A stretch of 64,000 nt of DNA from Diadema setosum (taxonomy: Eukaryota > Echinodermata > Echinoidea > Diadematoida > Diadematidae), in contig NC_092694.1 of assembly GCF_964275005.1 (NCBI RefSeq), forward strand, positions 27,958,632 through 28,022,631, written 5' to 3'. Made by a program: the position numbers and the translations under genes. Shown here piece after piece: positions 22,540 through 36,305 of the stretch (within the stretch, counting starts at the first letter, position 1; each line of letters starts with the position of its first letter). The notes beneath the pieces are model-generated. The model was given only the letters and a program-made list of their open reading frames with translations, made no database searches and was not told the DNA's origin.

Positions 22540-25280
22540 TTTTTGCTTAAGTTTCATCTACTCAAGTTACAAAATGAGAGCGGAGAGAGACAGACGCTTA
22601 ATTTGAAACTTGTTTGTGGTTTCTGTCGAACTGAACGCAACACTATATCAGTCCCACTTCAAGCAAATCAAGGGGCCAGGGAAAAAGGAGCCGGGGCTTT
22701 GATCATTTTTTGTTTCGAATATCCAATACATTTGAAGCACTGAAGCCAATAATAAAGATTTGGGCATCCGGCCTGATCAACAATTATTCAGGGTCTGCGA
22801 GGTTTGACAATTGTAATTCAATTCTGTAAGATTTCCTACACAGACATCGCGTTATTACACTTTTGTAAAAAGGGATGTCTATATAGGCCCTACAACCTTT
22901 AAGAGTGTCGTGGCGCCATATTGTCTCTTGAATAAAAATATTGTGAGAAGGATGTGTTTCAATGTCAGTCAAAATCACAACTGTTGTCGAGTTATTAAAA
23001 GGTGAGTAAAAGGAACCAAGAAAATAAACATCATAAGTTACTATGCCTATGGTGTCTACATAATAAATTTTCTTCTTGTTTTTATTTACTGTTGTCAGGA
23101 TTCCCCCGGGTGGAAATTCACTTAAGTATGACTAATTTGAAGCATGACTAATTTGAAGCATATACATTATTTATATTAAACACATTATTACAATGTATGG
23201 ACACTCAATGATCAAATGCAGATAATAACTAGAACTTGATCACATCCAATCTAAAATGAAAGGGGAAAGCAGCATAACATCATTACACAATGCTTTGTGG
23301 GAGCTGGTAACAATGTCTTCAAATTATGGTGGCCTCCTTATGATAATGCTGTAGTACACGTCTATTGCAACCCAGTGTCCCCTATTCTAAAGTCAAAAAC
23401 TCTGTTTATAAACATAACTTGAAACTTATTTCTTTTTTAGTCTGTATTTATCGATCAAACGTTACTAAGTTCATCAATAATCTCTGTTTATATAACTCTT
23501 TCTATATAGACTTTGTTTATCAGGCTTATAGAAGTTTTTTACATGACGAAATTAGTTTATCATAAAAAAGAAATATATTTGCTCGACAATAAACATTTTG
23601 ACTGAAAAACTTTAAATTCATTATGGAACAGTTGGTTTGCCATATGGTAAACCAAATTTGATAAAAAAAATAAGGTTCATCGATCGATACATTTAATTCA
23701 TGGCATAAGAACGTATTTTTTCGGTTGATAATCATTGCTAGTTTTTCGAGTCATAAACCTAGGTCATCGCCGATGAACTGATTGTATCGCCTTTGTGGAA
23801 CATTTGGTGTGCCATAAACGTTACCATGTCTGCTACATTTTTTTTTTTTTTTTTACCATTCAGTATAAATAATATGATTAAAGTTTCTTTTTATAAATGT
23901 TTATAAGTAGGCCTACATTCTAGGTCATGTGTCTGTTTTGTCATTGTGAATGAGAGCAACCGAATCACTTTGCGATCAAGTGCTTCAAAATGTCTTTACC
24001 TAAAAACATCTAAGCGTTTTAATAGGGGAAACACCTTTAAAGTCGGCACTCTTGTTACAGCCTGAAACCAACACTTCACAACTGCTACAGAGCAGGGATT
24101 TTGGACAGCGTGTTCAACGCAAAGACGCCTTCCGCGCCAGTTCGAACTCAGAGTACTCAAGGTACACACATTATCAATCAGCTGGAAGAAGCATCCATGC
24201 CCTGGTACTATACACTGCTAAACCAATACACTACTAAACATTACACAACTCCGCTTGACAATTAGAGTGCGTTCGGTTATAAAGGAATCATAATCTGTCT
24301 TTCATCAAGGAAATGATTTATCAGTTTTTAGGTCTTTCCCTCGGTCTTATTAAGAAGTGAAAGCAAGATCTTAATTAAGAGTGAAAAATAAACATTGTCA
24401 ATATAAGAAGTCCCGAATATGCTTGGGCTGAGAGAATGAAATGAACACGCATTCTTAAACTTAGAATTTCACCAACGATACGATGCTTAGTGTTTTAAAA
24501 GAATTATTATCATTTTGTGGGACTGCATACATCAAAGCTGCCATCTGTTTACAATTTGTGATGATTGGTGATATCTTATTTCTATAAACAAGCAAAATAT
24601 TGGTAAACATGAGTGCAATTTTAGCGACATTCAGACCTTCGCAACGGTTGGAAAACTGACCAATGACGAGCTACCAGCCGCACTCTCTGGCGATGTCATA
24701 TGCATCGGTATGCAAATCACCACACGAAAGTGAAAATCGTGCCTGCGGCGGTCAAGACCATAGCGTGCATGCAACTAGTACGCATGTACATAAAAAGTAT
24801 TGTGGAATACTACTCCGTGTACCATGTATAATGTCGTACTCACTTTTGGATTTTCTATGATAGCCCTCTCGGCATGACAACCTGCGTACCATTATTGACA
24901 TATAAGCCAGTTCGGATTTAGCTCATTTAGCTCATGGGCACATTGGTCCGAATGACCTTTCTTTTTTTTTTTCTCAGTCGGTTAAGGGGCTCTTCACTCG
25001 TTTTCAGAGCGACATAATGCATAAGCTTTACGTAACGATTTACACATTTATGGTATTTATCAATCCTGCTTAAACAAAGAATGAACTCGCATAGACCAGA
25101 TGACCAGAATGATCCGTCAATTAACACTTGGGAAAGCATCTATTTCATTATCTTACATTGAATGTAAGAACAACCTCTTTCTATCGATATTGCCAAATAC
25201 CACTTTTGTTGTTTGCTGTCAGGTGGATGTGCTGGCAAGCAGCATTTATAAGGATTACATGAATAATCATTATACATAAT
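22540..25280. other. Stretch without a recognisable gene
   Basis: Homopolymer runs and short ORFs only. Nothing I can support. Confidence 0.4.
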
Positions 25281-25286
25281 AATACA

Positions 25287-27385
25287 CAGTGGCGTAACTA
25301 CGGGGGGGCATGGGGGGGGGGGGGGGCACGTGCCCCCCCAATCCGCTGGTAAAAAAAAAGAAAAAAAAAGAAAAAAAAAAACCCTACCAAAATGGTAATT
25401 CAAGGGTTAGTAAACTGCTTTTGAAATCGACATGAAAGGGTGATCAAGCAAAAATATATTTTTCTAAGATTTCTTTTAACCATACAATTAATGAGGTACT
25501 TATAGTGAAACATTGTTCAAAAAGCCCGGAGACGACAAAAGATTGTGATTCAGCTTGATTCCTGGTTGGTATTTTGAATATAAGCAGGATGTGCGCAGTG
25601 TACTCAGAACATCGGAACGGCAAAAAGAGTCGCTGCAATGTTGCGCAATGTGATGTAGGTTGTACACATTTGCTATCAAAGCTAGATCATTAATTTTGCA
25701 GTGTTGCTTTACATACTCGTCTATATTAAAATGCCTTGCATTGCCAATAATAAGACTTGACCTTGGCTATTTCCTAACTTTTCCATCTACAATGTATTTG
25801 AAACACACACACTCACAAACACAAGCAATTAGGGGATGCTCTATATAAAGTGCAGATTTTGGACATCCTTCTCCCGCTTGGTCACTTCGACGCCCCCTCG
25901 CTGGTCAAACCTCCCCCAATCATGAACATAAACCGACACCCTTGACTACCAGTGGTGGATCCAGGGGGCGCACCGGGCGCCCCCTCCCTCCAAAGCGAAA
26001 AAAAAAAAATATACATGATATTGTAGCTACAAACGACAGTTTTGGACTGTAAAATGTCAATATTTTCAAGCTCGCTCGCTTCGCTCGCTCGCATTTAACC
26101 GTTATATGCCATTCTCCTGATGTTATTGCCAGTATTAATGCCAGCAGTTGCGCCCGGTGCGCCCCCCCCCCCCGAATTTCCAAAGCGAAAAAATATAGCT
26201 AAAAAACGGCAGTTTGGGGACTGTAAAATGTCAAAATTTTAAAGCTCGCTCGCTTCGCTCGCTCGCATTTAATCGTTATGCCATTCTCCTGATTTTGCTG
26301 CCAGTATTAATGCCAGCAGTTGCGCCCTGTGCGCCCCCTCCCCTTAATTTCCAAAGCGAAAAAATATAGCTACAAACGGCAGTTTTGGGACCGTAAAATG
26401 TCAACATTTTCAAGCTCGCTCGCTTCGCTCGCTCGCATTTAATCGTTATGCCATTCTCCTGATGTTGCTGTCAGTAATTGCCAGCAGTTGCGCCCGGTGC
26501 GCCCCCTCCCCTTAATTTCCAAAGCGAAAAAATATAGCTACAAACGGCAGTTTTGGGACCGTAAAATGTCAAAATTTTAAAGCTCGCTTGCTTCGCTCGC
26601 TCGCATTCAATCGTTATGCCATTCTCCTGATGTTGCTGTCAGTAATTGCCAGCAGTTGCGCCCGGTGCGCCCCCTCCCCTTAATTTCCAAACCGAAAAAA
26701 TATAGCTACAAATGGCAGTTTTGGGACTGTAAAATGTCAAAATTTTCAAGCTCGCTCGCTTCGCTCGCTCGCATTTAATCGTTATGCCATTCTCCTGATT
26801 TTGCTGCCAGTATTAATGCCAGCAGTTGCGCCATGTGCGCCCCCTCCCCTTAATTTCCAAAGCGAAAAAATAAAGCTACAAACGGCAGTTTTGGGACCGT
26901 AAAATGTCAACATTTTCAAGCTCGCTCGCTTTGCTCGCTCGCATTCAATCGTTATGCCATTCTCCTGATGTTGCTGTCAGTAATTGCCAGCAGTTGCGCC
27001 CGGTGCGCCCCTTCCCCTTAATTTCCAAAGCGAAAAAATATAGCTACAAACGGCAGTCTGGGGACTGTAAAATGTCAAAATTTTCAAGCTCGCTCGCTTC
27101 GCTCGCTCGCATTTAATCGTTATGCCATTCTCCTGATGTTACTGCCAGCAACTGCCAGCAGTTGCGCCCGATGCAACCCCCTTAATTTCAAAAGCAAACA
27201 AATATATATATATAATATAGCTAAAAACGGCAGTTTGGGGACTGTAAAATGTCAAAATTTTCAAGCTCGCTCGCTTCGCTCGCTCGCATTTAATCGTTAT
27301 GCCATTCTCCTGATGTTACTGCCAGCAACTGCCACCAGTTGCGCCCGGTGCAACCCCCTTAATTTCAAAAGCAAACAAATATATA

Positions 27386-27426
<41 letters not shown>

Positions 27427-27572
27427 CCAAAAACGGCAGTTTGGGGACTGTAAAATGTCAAATTTTGAAGCTCGCTCGCTCCGCTCGCTCGCATTTAATT
27501 GTACCGTTATGCAATTCTGATGTTGCTGCCATGAGGTGCCCCCCCAATGTCTTGACCCACGGTACGCCACTG
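25287..27572. mobile_element. hAT-like non-autonomous element, 2.29 kb, with internal satellite
   Basis: The ends are CAGTGGCGTA and TACGCCACTG. The 8-bp flanks ATAATACA (25,279-25,286 and 27,573-27,580) are identical, as expected of a hAT target duplication. G/C-rich tracts lie inside each end. A second possible end, CAGTGGTGGATCC, starts at 25,950, so the satellite part may be an older element nested inside. No transposase frame. Confidence 0.8.
26070..27560. repeat. Nine tandem ~170-bp repeats inside the hAT-like element
   Basis: The anchor CTCGCTCGCTTCGCTCGCTC recurs at about 26,071, 26,245, 26,415, 26,583, 26,751, 26,921, 27,089, 27,265 and 27,471. Spacing is 168-176 bp except the last, which is lengthened by a (TA)n run at about 27,385-27,423. 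Each unit also has TGCGCCCGGTGCGCCCC and an A-rich AAGCGAAAAAATATAGCTA block. Confidence 0.9.
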
Positions 27573-27580
27573 ATAATACA

Positions 27581-29590
27581 TCACACACGCTTATCCCAGT
27601 GACTTTAAAAACCAACGTGCCTGTTGGTCCGAATGACCTTTTTTCTGCTCATGCGCAGAGTGGAACTCCGAACTGGCTTATTGACATCCACCGACGAGTC
27701 CTGGGGCACACCAGAAATCGGCAAATTGAATACATTCAAAGTGAATCTTCTTCGTGTTCCTGCGTGTGATGTATGTGAATGTTTGTGTGTCTTGTGTGTT
27801 ATTATAACAACAGGTTGTAGTTGCTTGAAGGGTTTTACTGTCATGAATTGTATTCTGGTATTATAAAATCGGTAAAAAAAAATACATGGCCAAGAACAAA
27901 CCGAATACAGGATGTAGGCCTTCTGTATACAAACAACGCAAGAGTCGATAATGCCATTCTATCGAAATCGTATTCATCATGGCGAAACACAGCGTCACAT
28001 GTGCGCGTATTATGCGGGAGAATGTTTTGAATAGACCAGCTGGCAAGAGTATCAGGACAAGGTTATATTGTATCTCCATCAATAGACAGGATGTAGATAT
28101 AAAAGCATTCCTAGATAGACGCACTTGTATAAAGACACAACTAAAAGGTCGGGGGATTATGAACATAATAAAGAAGGTCAAGGGTCGATTATTGAATTTG
28201 TTTTTTCCTGTAACGGTCTGTAGAATGCATTGTAGTAACGTGCTTCCAAAATATTACGCAACCTTTATTTTATAGACCCCAATGATTTTACGAGTCGAAC
28301 GTGCAAGTTCTGATGTGTTTGTATTATAGAAAACAAACTGCAACAACGAAATACCCTGCAATACAGCGAGTAAACAAGAAAATAGATGACAAAACTTTTC
28401 TCTTACGCGCTAACAGTGATGATACAGCATGATACACGAGGGTTTTCTGACTTTACACTATTGCTCTACCTACTCCTTGTCTTTTTTATTTCGTATTAAT
28501 ACATCATGAATATTTACGTGTCTATTGTCCAGTTGAGCGGAAGTGGAAATTTCATGATTGAATGCACAAATCGGGATGGGAAATTCATTCTCGGTCACAG
28601 TTTCACTCACAGATAGTACAAGCAATATTTGTAGGCTCTACGTTCCCATTTACTGCAGGAGTGAAGCCGATATTAAAACCAATACAAGAAAATGAAACAT
28701 TAACAGCATTGGTCTTAGACGAAACAGGGACAAGTCGTAGTACTGGGAGGCCGCGGATGAAACTATGAATTATCATGGGTGTAAAATATTTTCGACTTCT
28801 CCTATCGTGTGTTTCGCATTGTGCACAATTTCTCACATAGTCATTTATTTCGTAACAGGCACATTGCCATGATCACACGCGTCATCTATGTTTACTGACG
28901 AATTAAGAAAAAAAAAAGACCCGATAAGAACCTAACTGCCCCCCCCCCCACAAAAAAAAAAAAAAAAATTGATGCACTGTGAATATCTGCAATGTGATAA
29001 TGCTTAAGGAAAATAAAAAAAGGTATGCGTGATTAGCATTCGCCCGAAATCGTCCATGAAAATAATGATAATGGGTGGTTGATGTTTGCAGTATTTCAAA
29101 GAAGCAGATAAGATATATTCCATATGATATTGATAATGACAATGATGATGTTGACTGTTCAGTCTTTTTTGGGTTCTACTTTTGTTTGAGCTTTTCAATA
29201 ATATGTTGATTTTCCTTGTTTTATTGCTGAGTCTCTCCGTCAATTATTAAGGCGTTTAGAAATCTGGTTTTGCTCAGGCGTTGTCACGTCTCTGCACTTC
29301 TTCCTCCTACCCTTTAGTGTAAATTTTCTTCGACTGTCCTTCATTCTTCGACTTGCCTCTTTTCATTTCCTACTTTCATTTCAACCAGACATACTTTTCA
29401 GAACAAATTCACCACTTTGCAGTGATTTACGAGGACTAATCACATTTCTCAATCTTCTATCTATATTTCTTTAGTTCATCTCCCACAACTCATTCTCACA
29501 AGAGTCTCCTTTATGATCAGCCCCTCCCCCTTTATTTTCTGTAGTTTTTGAGATTTCGGACTCGTTCGGACATCGTTCAGAAGTTCACAT
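27581..29590. other. Stretch without a supported gene
   Basis: A 98-codon plus ORF (27,979-28,275) and ORFs on both strands near 28,600-28,836 have no domain I recognise and no splice context that supports them. Confidence 0.35.
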
Positions 29591-29599
29591 CTTCATCAC

Positions 29600-30430
29600 T
29601 TGTCATATTTTTTATCTCAATGATTTGTCAATTTGCCCCTCTCCTTTTCCTCCTTTCGATTTCCGAACGATTTCTCCTAAATTCTCACTGCAGTCTTCCT
29701 TTCAACTGTCTCTGTCTCTGTCTCTTCATCCTCCCGTATCCATTTACAATAGTACAACCTCAGCTTCCATCTTACCGCTGCCCTTTGACTGTCACTCTTG
29801 GATTCCTTCCACTCTCCCTATGTTGATTCCCTCTTCACACTCCTCCTTAAGCCAAACAACGTTTATCTAAGGACTACATGTACATGGTGTTGCATCGAAT
29901 TTCCCTTCGTCATTTACATTATCACACTAACTTTCAAACAATGCTCTCTATAAATTCCTATATTTCTGCCGTTCCCAATGCATCCAATACCATGCAGTCT
30001 GAATTGTTCTTAAGATTGATTTTATCTTAAAGATTTGTCATTTTTTCCTCTCCTTTTCCTCCCTCCTTTCTGGTTCATCTTTCTCCTCATATAGATTTCC
30101 GAACCATTTCTCCTATTCTCATTGCATTCTTCCTAAAACTGTCTCTGTCTCTTCATCCTCCCGTATCCATCAGTACAACCTCACCGCTGCCCTTCAACTG
30201 TCACTCCTGAATTCCTTACACTCTCGCTATGCTGTTTCCCCTCTTCACACTCCTCCTTCTAAGATATCCTTTAACCAAACAACTGTTTATCAAAGGACTA
30301 CATATACATGGTGTTACATCGAATTTCCCTTCCTCATTTACATCATCATACTAACTTTCAAACAATGCTCTCTATAAATTCCTATATTTCTGCGGTTCCC
30401 AATTCATCTAATACCATGCAGTCTAAGTTA
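29600..30430. repeat. Pyrimidine-rich tandem duplication, offset ~425 bp
   Basis: CTTCATCCTCCCGTATCCAT at 29,724 recurs at 30,151, and ACATGGTGTTGCATCGAAT at 29,882 recurs (one change) at 30,306. The plus strand is strongly C/T biased throughout. Confidence 0.75.
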
Positions 30431-31695
30431 TTCTACTCCTTTAAAAAAATGACAGATTTATTAATGTACTTGTTTAGATTATTTTCTCAGCCCAAATCAT
30501 AAATAAAAGAATTGTATAATACTTGTAAATAGGCGGTCACAAAGTTCTAATTGAATATCAAAAGATGGTATCCATTTTCCCGATTTTATAAAGTGAAATC
30601 CGCTTCTATGTAAGGGTACTCATCAACCCGAATCTCTTGATCATGAATAATAAAAATATTACTTTCGACACTTGTAAAGACCACAGGTTACTGTTTTCGC
30701 TTGCTGCGTCTAATGCACGTTGTAGTTTATTCTCATAGTAGCAAGAACAATCGTGTCATCGGTAAAAAGCAATGAGAGCAACTAGATAAACACTTCAGTG
30801 CTACTCTTAGACATCGGAGTGGCAACAATTCAATACCTAATATTAATTGTGTGAGATTTCTCCTTATCTTAAGTATAAGCAGATCAAGGCTTTAGAGGAA
30901 GCATACTACTATAGTCTCTGCACAAACGCAAACTTGGACACACAGTAATTATCGTAGCAGTTCATGTCAAAGAACGTATACTAAGGTGTAATGGCACAAC
31001 TTCCAGAAAAATTATACCACAATATAAAGCACTGAAATGAATATAAAATGATCAGTATTGATTTCTTATCATTCTTATTGCTCATCCGTTATTGAAGGAA
31101 AGGGAAAACTGAAAGCAATATGTTAGAAAGATCGATCAGAATGTTTTTGTCTTAACTTTCAAACATGTTATGTTTATACTAAGCTATTCAAACCTCGACA
31201 AGTCATGTCTTATACTGCCATTGCAAGACATACAGTGGGCACGATAAACAATTTACGAAAGAAAAGCTATGAAATCTATCCCTGTTCTTAGACACATATT
31301 GTTATATTACCATTCATGTAAATACACTATACCTACATGTAAATATACTACAACTATATACATATTACAGAGCTTCCACTAAAGATACATGTACAAAAGA
31401 AATAAAAAATATCAACCTGTTTCAAGTGAGGAAAAAACGAAAAGTTTTCATTTTTTTTTTCTTAAAAGTACATATATTTTAATACTGAACTTTCAGATTG
31501 GATGAAGTTGGGGGTTGCTACCTTCCTTTGTTGCTGTTACAGTGAAAGTACAATACTCTGCATAAAAATATGTGAGTATACGTTTGCAATCAAATGCAAT
31601 GTAACACGAAATTTAACATACCACTACAAAATAGTTGTATGATATGACAAATAAACAAAGCATGTGGTAAAATACTACCCCGTTTGGTATTATGG
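30431..31695. other. AT-rich stretch, nothing recognised
   Basis: No feature supported. Confidence 0.4.
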
Positions 31696-31700
31696 TGACT

Positions 31701-32277
31701 GTGACCGTGCATCACAAAACCAACAAAAAGTCGCACTCCTTGATTTTTACGTGAGGATTCTAAAAAGGTGAAACGGGCCAACCAAGTCAATTTTGAGTTT
31801 TCCATATTTTCTGAAAGAACTATTCTTCTACATTATTCTTGAGTTTGGGATCATAAAATGAATTGGAAAGTGGGTTTTTAGCAGTTTTTCTACAACCCAT
31901 ATTTGGTAGAGTAGTGTGATCAGGTATGTCTTAGAGGCCCCTTTTTATTTCTTGAAAATCCTTTGCACACTCTTCACTTTCAACTCTAATCACTTTTGGA
32001 CGGATAATGCTACTGCTCTGAAAGTTTACATTAATCATGGACCGAATGTGCTGATAAAGCATGCTCAATTCCAGCTTAATCTGATATCCTCTTCACTGTT
32101 CTTGTTACGGTAGTTTACATCCATTTTTTTGCCCCATTCATCGCCCAGGTAGCACGGCTTAGTAAATATTAAGCGCTTGAATAGAATTTGTACTAATCAA
32201 ATGGATTCTCCTAATCTATCTAAATATGTGAAAGAAAGCACACTCAGGAAAAGTGTCAAAACACTCACCATGCTCAC
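31701..32277. mobile_element. Rearranged partial copy of the GTGACC MITE
   Basis: It begins with the GTGACCGTGCATCAC end and follows the family in one orientation to about 32,193, then switches to the opposite orientation (homologous to the stretch with TCTATCTAAATA) until it abuts the next copy at 32,282. The switch implies an inverted rearrangement or a broken nested insertion. Confidence 0.6.
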
Positions 32278-32281
32278 ATAT

Positions 32282-32991
32282 GTGACCCTGCACCACAAAA
32301 CGAACAAATAGGCGCTAGACATGAAATTTTAGTCAAGGGCATATTCTGAAAGAGTATACTTTAGCTTTAAAATGACGTATAACTCAAATCAAATGGACTT
32401 TCCTAACCTACCTAAATACTGGAAAGAAAGCACACACTCAGGAAAAGTGCGAGCTGAGAAAAGAGGCTCTGAAGTACAGCGTCTAACCAAGCGCTTAATC
32501 TTTACCAAGCCGTGCTGGGCAATGAATGGGGAAAAAACAGGATGTAAACCACTCGAGTAACAACAATGAAGAGATTATCAGATTAGATTGAAAGTGAGCA
32601 TGCCTTATCAACATCTTCCGTCCATAATTATTTCCAACATTCAAAGCAGTAGCATCATCCTGTCAAAAGTTGTTAGAGTTGAAAGTGGAGAGTGTGTTCA
32701 AGGTTTTTAAGAAATGAAAATTAGTCTCTAACGACACACCTAATCACACTATTCTAAAAGAAAATAAAATAAAAAAATAAAAAATTCAAGATAAACTGCT
32801 TAAAAACACACTTTCCTGTTTATGGCCGTTTTATGATCCCAAATGCTAGCATAATGTAAAAGAAGACTTGCAGCTCTTTTAGAAAACATGAAAAAGTCTT
32901 TATCGGTTGGGTTGACCCATTTCATCTATTTTTAGTCCTCACACAAAATGATTGTGTGCGACTTTGTGTTCGTTTTGTGATGCACGGTCAC
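32282..32991 (+). mobile_element. GTGACC MITE, copy at 32.3 kb
   Basis: ~710 bp. The ends GTGACCCTGCACCACAAAAC and the inverted counterpart form TIRs of about 35 bp. Flanks are ATAT and AAAT, so no exact duplication here. Non-coding. Confidence 0.8.
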
Positions 32992-33494
32992 AAATAAAAT
33001 ATTTTGGCTCCTTAATATATTTACACGTGTCGAGAATATACATCTGTCTACCATTTCTATGCACAACATACGTATTACGACGTCATTACAGCTTATCCCT
33101 GCCCCGGTATGCAGGACCTGCATTCTACTCCATCACTACATATCAAGCATTCTAGTGACGTTTGCTTCAGTAGATAATATTCTATGAACATTACCACGCT
33201 ATCCAGATCCACATTGTGAATCAATCACGACATAAGATCTGCCCCCACGGAAAAAAAGCAGTAACTGACATTTTTATGAATGTTTACTTTTTTGCAAAAA
33301 TGAATAGTTTACCCAATGCTCTTCAATGTTAATAGGTCAGTTTTGCAGAAAAATAATGAAAGTGACCAAAAATTCAATTTTTCACTTTTGCAAAAAGCAG
33401 TAACTGCATCCAGTTGATTCAACTTTGCAAGTTTCCCCACTGAAGAAAGCAGTAACTAACAAAACCCACGGAAGAAAGCAGTCACTAACAATTT

Positions 33495-34182
33495 GTGACC
33501 CTGCACCTCAAAACAAACAAAAAGTCGCCAGACATGAATTTTAAGTTAAGACCATATTCTGAAAGAGCAGACTTTAAGCTTTAAAATGATGAATAACTCA
33601 AATCAAACGGACTCTCCTAACCTATCTAAATATCAGAAAGAAAGCACAAACTCAGGAAAAGTGGGTACTGAGAAAAGAGGCTCTGAAGTACAGTGTCTAT
33701 TCAAGCGCTTAATCTTTACCAAACCGTGCTGGCTGTGCAATGAATGGGACAAAAAACAGGAAGTAAACAACCAGAGTAACAACAATAAAGGGATTATTAG
33801 ATTAAACTGAAATTAAGCATGCCTCATTAACACATTCTGTTCATAAATAATGCCAACTTTCAAAGCAGTAGCACTATCCTTTCAAAAGTTATTAGAGTTG
33901 AAAGTGAAGAGTGTGGACAAGTTTTTCAGAAATGAAAAAGGGATTCTAAAGACACACCTAATCACACTATTCTACCAAAAATGTTCGAGAAAAACTGCTA
34001 AAAAAACACACTTTCCTGCCCATTTTATGATACCAACTTTTAGCATAATGTAAAAGAAGAACCGAACTTTCAGAAAATATGAAAAAGTCAAGTTTGGCTA
34101 GGTTGACCTATTTCACTTATTTTCAGTCCTCACGCAAAATCAGTGTGTGCGACTTTATGTTCGTTTTGAGGTGCAGGGTCAC
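33495..34182 (+). mobile_element. GTGACC MITE, copy at 33.5 kb
   Basis: 688 bp with both TIRs and a perfect 4-bp duplication ATTT (33,491-33,494 and 34,183-34,186). Confidence 0.85.
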
Positions 34183-34739
34183 ATTTAGTCTAATCATTCA
34201 GACTCTGTATAGTCCTTCCTGTTTATTTTTCCTTAATACCGTTTTTTTTTCTACTAATTTAAAAAAAATATAAACAGCAGGTTCTTCCATAATTTAGGGG
34301 AGTAGATATAAAAAGATTGTTTCACCAGTAACTTGACTCTGCCCGCAGGGAATCATAGTATAATGACAAGTTGTAGAAAAAGTTTCTTTCTGGAGACTAG
34401 CAAACCTGGCAGACTCAGCGCGTTCATCAGAGTGCAGAATACGCGTGCAGCTAGCTGCTGCATGCGCATAAATTCTGCAGCATACAGTACTAGTCTAGCT
34501 AACATAACACTGCATCACATCACAGTCATCACTTGCATGCACAGTATGTCATACATGTTTGCAGGTCTGGTACAGTCTGAGCTATTTCTAGTGATCATGC
34601 CAGTGCTAACCATGCAGTCACACAGTTTCTGCGGTCCAGGCAAGCCTGCAAATCTATCATGAATTGCAGAGGAAAAGTCATGGAAGCCATGGTTTTGGCC
34701 AGAACCAGAAATTATTGGTGAGCTGAAAATATATTGAAG

Positions 34740-35165
34740 GGAGATGAGCACTAGTATTAATACACTAACGTTAGTCTAGCGCTAGATGTAGGCCCTAAAG
34801 TTAGGTCTACCGCGTACCAGATCTAACGTTACAGAGTAGTGTTAGGGCCTAACTGTTTTTAGACAAAATGTCAGTATTTTCTAGGCCTAATCTAACGTTA
34901 GATCTAGGTCTAGCACTAACATTGGGCATAGATCTGTAGTCTAGCTTAAGTGTAACATCAGAGTTTGACTAGGATCTAAGACGAAGAGATATGATAGGTA
35001 CCTGTACTTTATTGTCTAAGTTAGTCCAGGGTCATGTTTTAGGGGCCAGGCCGGGCACTTCAATGTTCAACTTCAATTACTTTATTGTTACACAGAATGT
35101 CATTCAATCGACAAGACCTAGTCTAGGTCTAACGTTAGGCCCTAGATCGTATAGATCTGGACTAA
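34740..35165. repeat. Cryptically simple TAACGTTA/AGATCTAGG region
   Basis: Words such as CTAACGTTAG, AGATCTAGG, GGCCTAA and TCTAGCGCTAG recur, like 14.7-15.96 kb. Confidence 0.5.
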
Positions 35166-35308
35166 CCAGAAAGTAGAAGAACTTTATAAGCTGGTAGTGG
35201 TAACAATTCTCCTCCTATGGTCATGTGACATGTGGAGTTACTGTTTTTTTCCATGGGGAAAACAGCAGACTCCTGGCCGTCTGCAGTTACTGCTTTTTTT
35301 CCGTGGGG

Positions 35309-36305
35309 AAACTACCCAGAATCAAGGGTGAGTCACCGCAGTAACTACATTTTCCTAAATAACATTTAAAAAATAACGGAAACATAATTTTTTTTCCTAG
35401 GTATTGTTAGACAACTAGGTATGGTGCATAATCATACCACAAAATTATTTTTGAATGTTTCTGTGTTTTTAAAGAATCTGCAAGAAACACAAAATCGCAT
35501 TTATCTCAGCAGCTATGCAGCTTAGTACTGCTTTCTTCCGGGGGAGGGGGGGTGGGGGGGATCAGAGATATTAGTGGTGGCTCGATTCCGCGGATTACCA
35601 ATCATTGGGGACTTCCTACACCTAGTGTACTCCTTTGAAATGACGAATATATTTCAAGTAGTGGCAAAGAGTGACACTTGTATAAGGATTGATAGTGAAT
35701 AAGCAAATAAAAAAAGAACAGAAAAAAAAAGGTGTCCAATAAGTACACAGAGACATATAATGTTTAAATGTCACATTTATTGTCCACTGTGCATGGGGTA
35801 ACAGTGAACATTAACTCACTGCCCCAACCCCTTCCCCGACCTGAATTTTTTTTTTCCGTCGTCCTTTGCATGTAATGTACGTAATGTTATTTTTACATTA
35901 TAGTAGTGTCGATAAGAGACATAACATTATATCCTGTGTACTTATATTCACTGTTAAATGTAAATTTTTATAACAATGCTTACATTGAGCAATTAAAGCT
36001 AATCATGTTAAAGCCATACAGAGGGCACCCCCTTTCCAAAAAAAAAACAAAAAAAAAAAACACCAATGTAAACAAGTGGAGTAATTGTGAACAATTTTAC
36101 AGCACGTATTTTATCCTAGTGCAGCTTAAAGTGTCTCTTTTGGAGGCATACACAAAATTCTGAGCACGAAATCCCATAATCAGCCCAAAAAGAACAAAAG
36201 AGAAACACCAAAATTATCCACTCCTTTTTTTGTACATTTCTACCCGTCGAACCCAAGGAAGGCCAATATGTCCATATGTTTTAAGTCACTATGTTCACAT
36301 ATTAT
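35309..36305. other. Non-coding stretch
   Basis: A G-run at about 35,540, A-runs near 36,040-36,060, and no convincing ORF. Confidence 0.4.

Larger units (their letters stand above)
33243..35308. repeat. Inverted pair around GCAGTAACT motifs, 2.07 kb apart
   Basis: 33,243-33,267 and 35,284-35,308 are perfect 25-base inverse repeats containing CCCCACGG, A7 and GCAGTAACTG. Further partial copies (CACGGAAGAAAGCAGT) lie at about 33,438, 33,466 and, inverted, near 35,528. They may be the ends of an older element that later received the 33.5-kb MITE. Boundaries are not fixed. Confidence 0.4.

Noticed and set aside
26069-27500. Repeated GCTCGCTCGCTTCGCTCGCTCGC blocks considered as CRISPR-like repeats
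   Set aside because: The intervening sequence is itself repeated, not unique, and the setting is a eukaryotic transposon.
27979-28275. 98-codon plus ORF starting MAKHSVTCARIM
   Set aside because: Acceptable start context but no recognised domain and typical of chance ORFs at this length.
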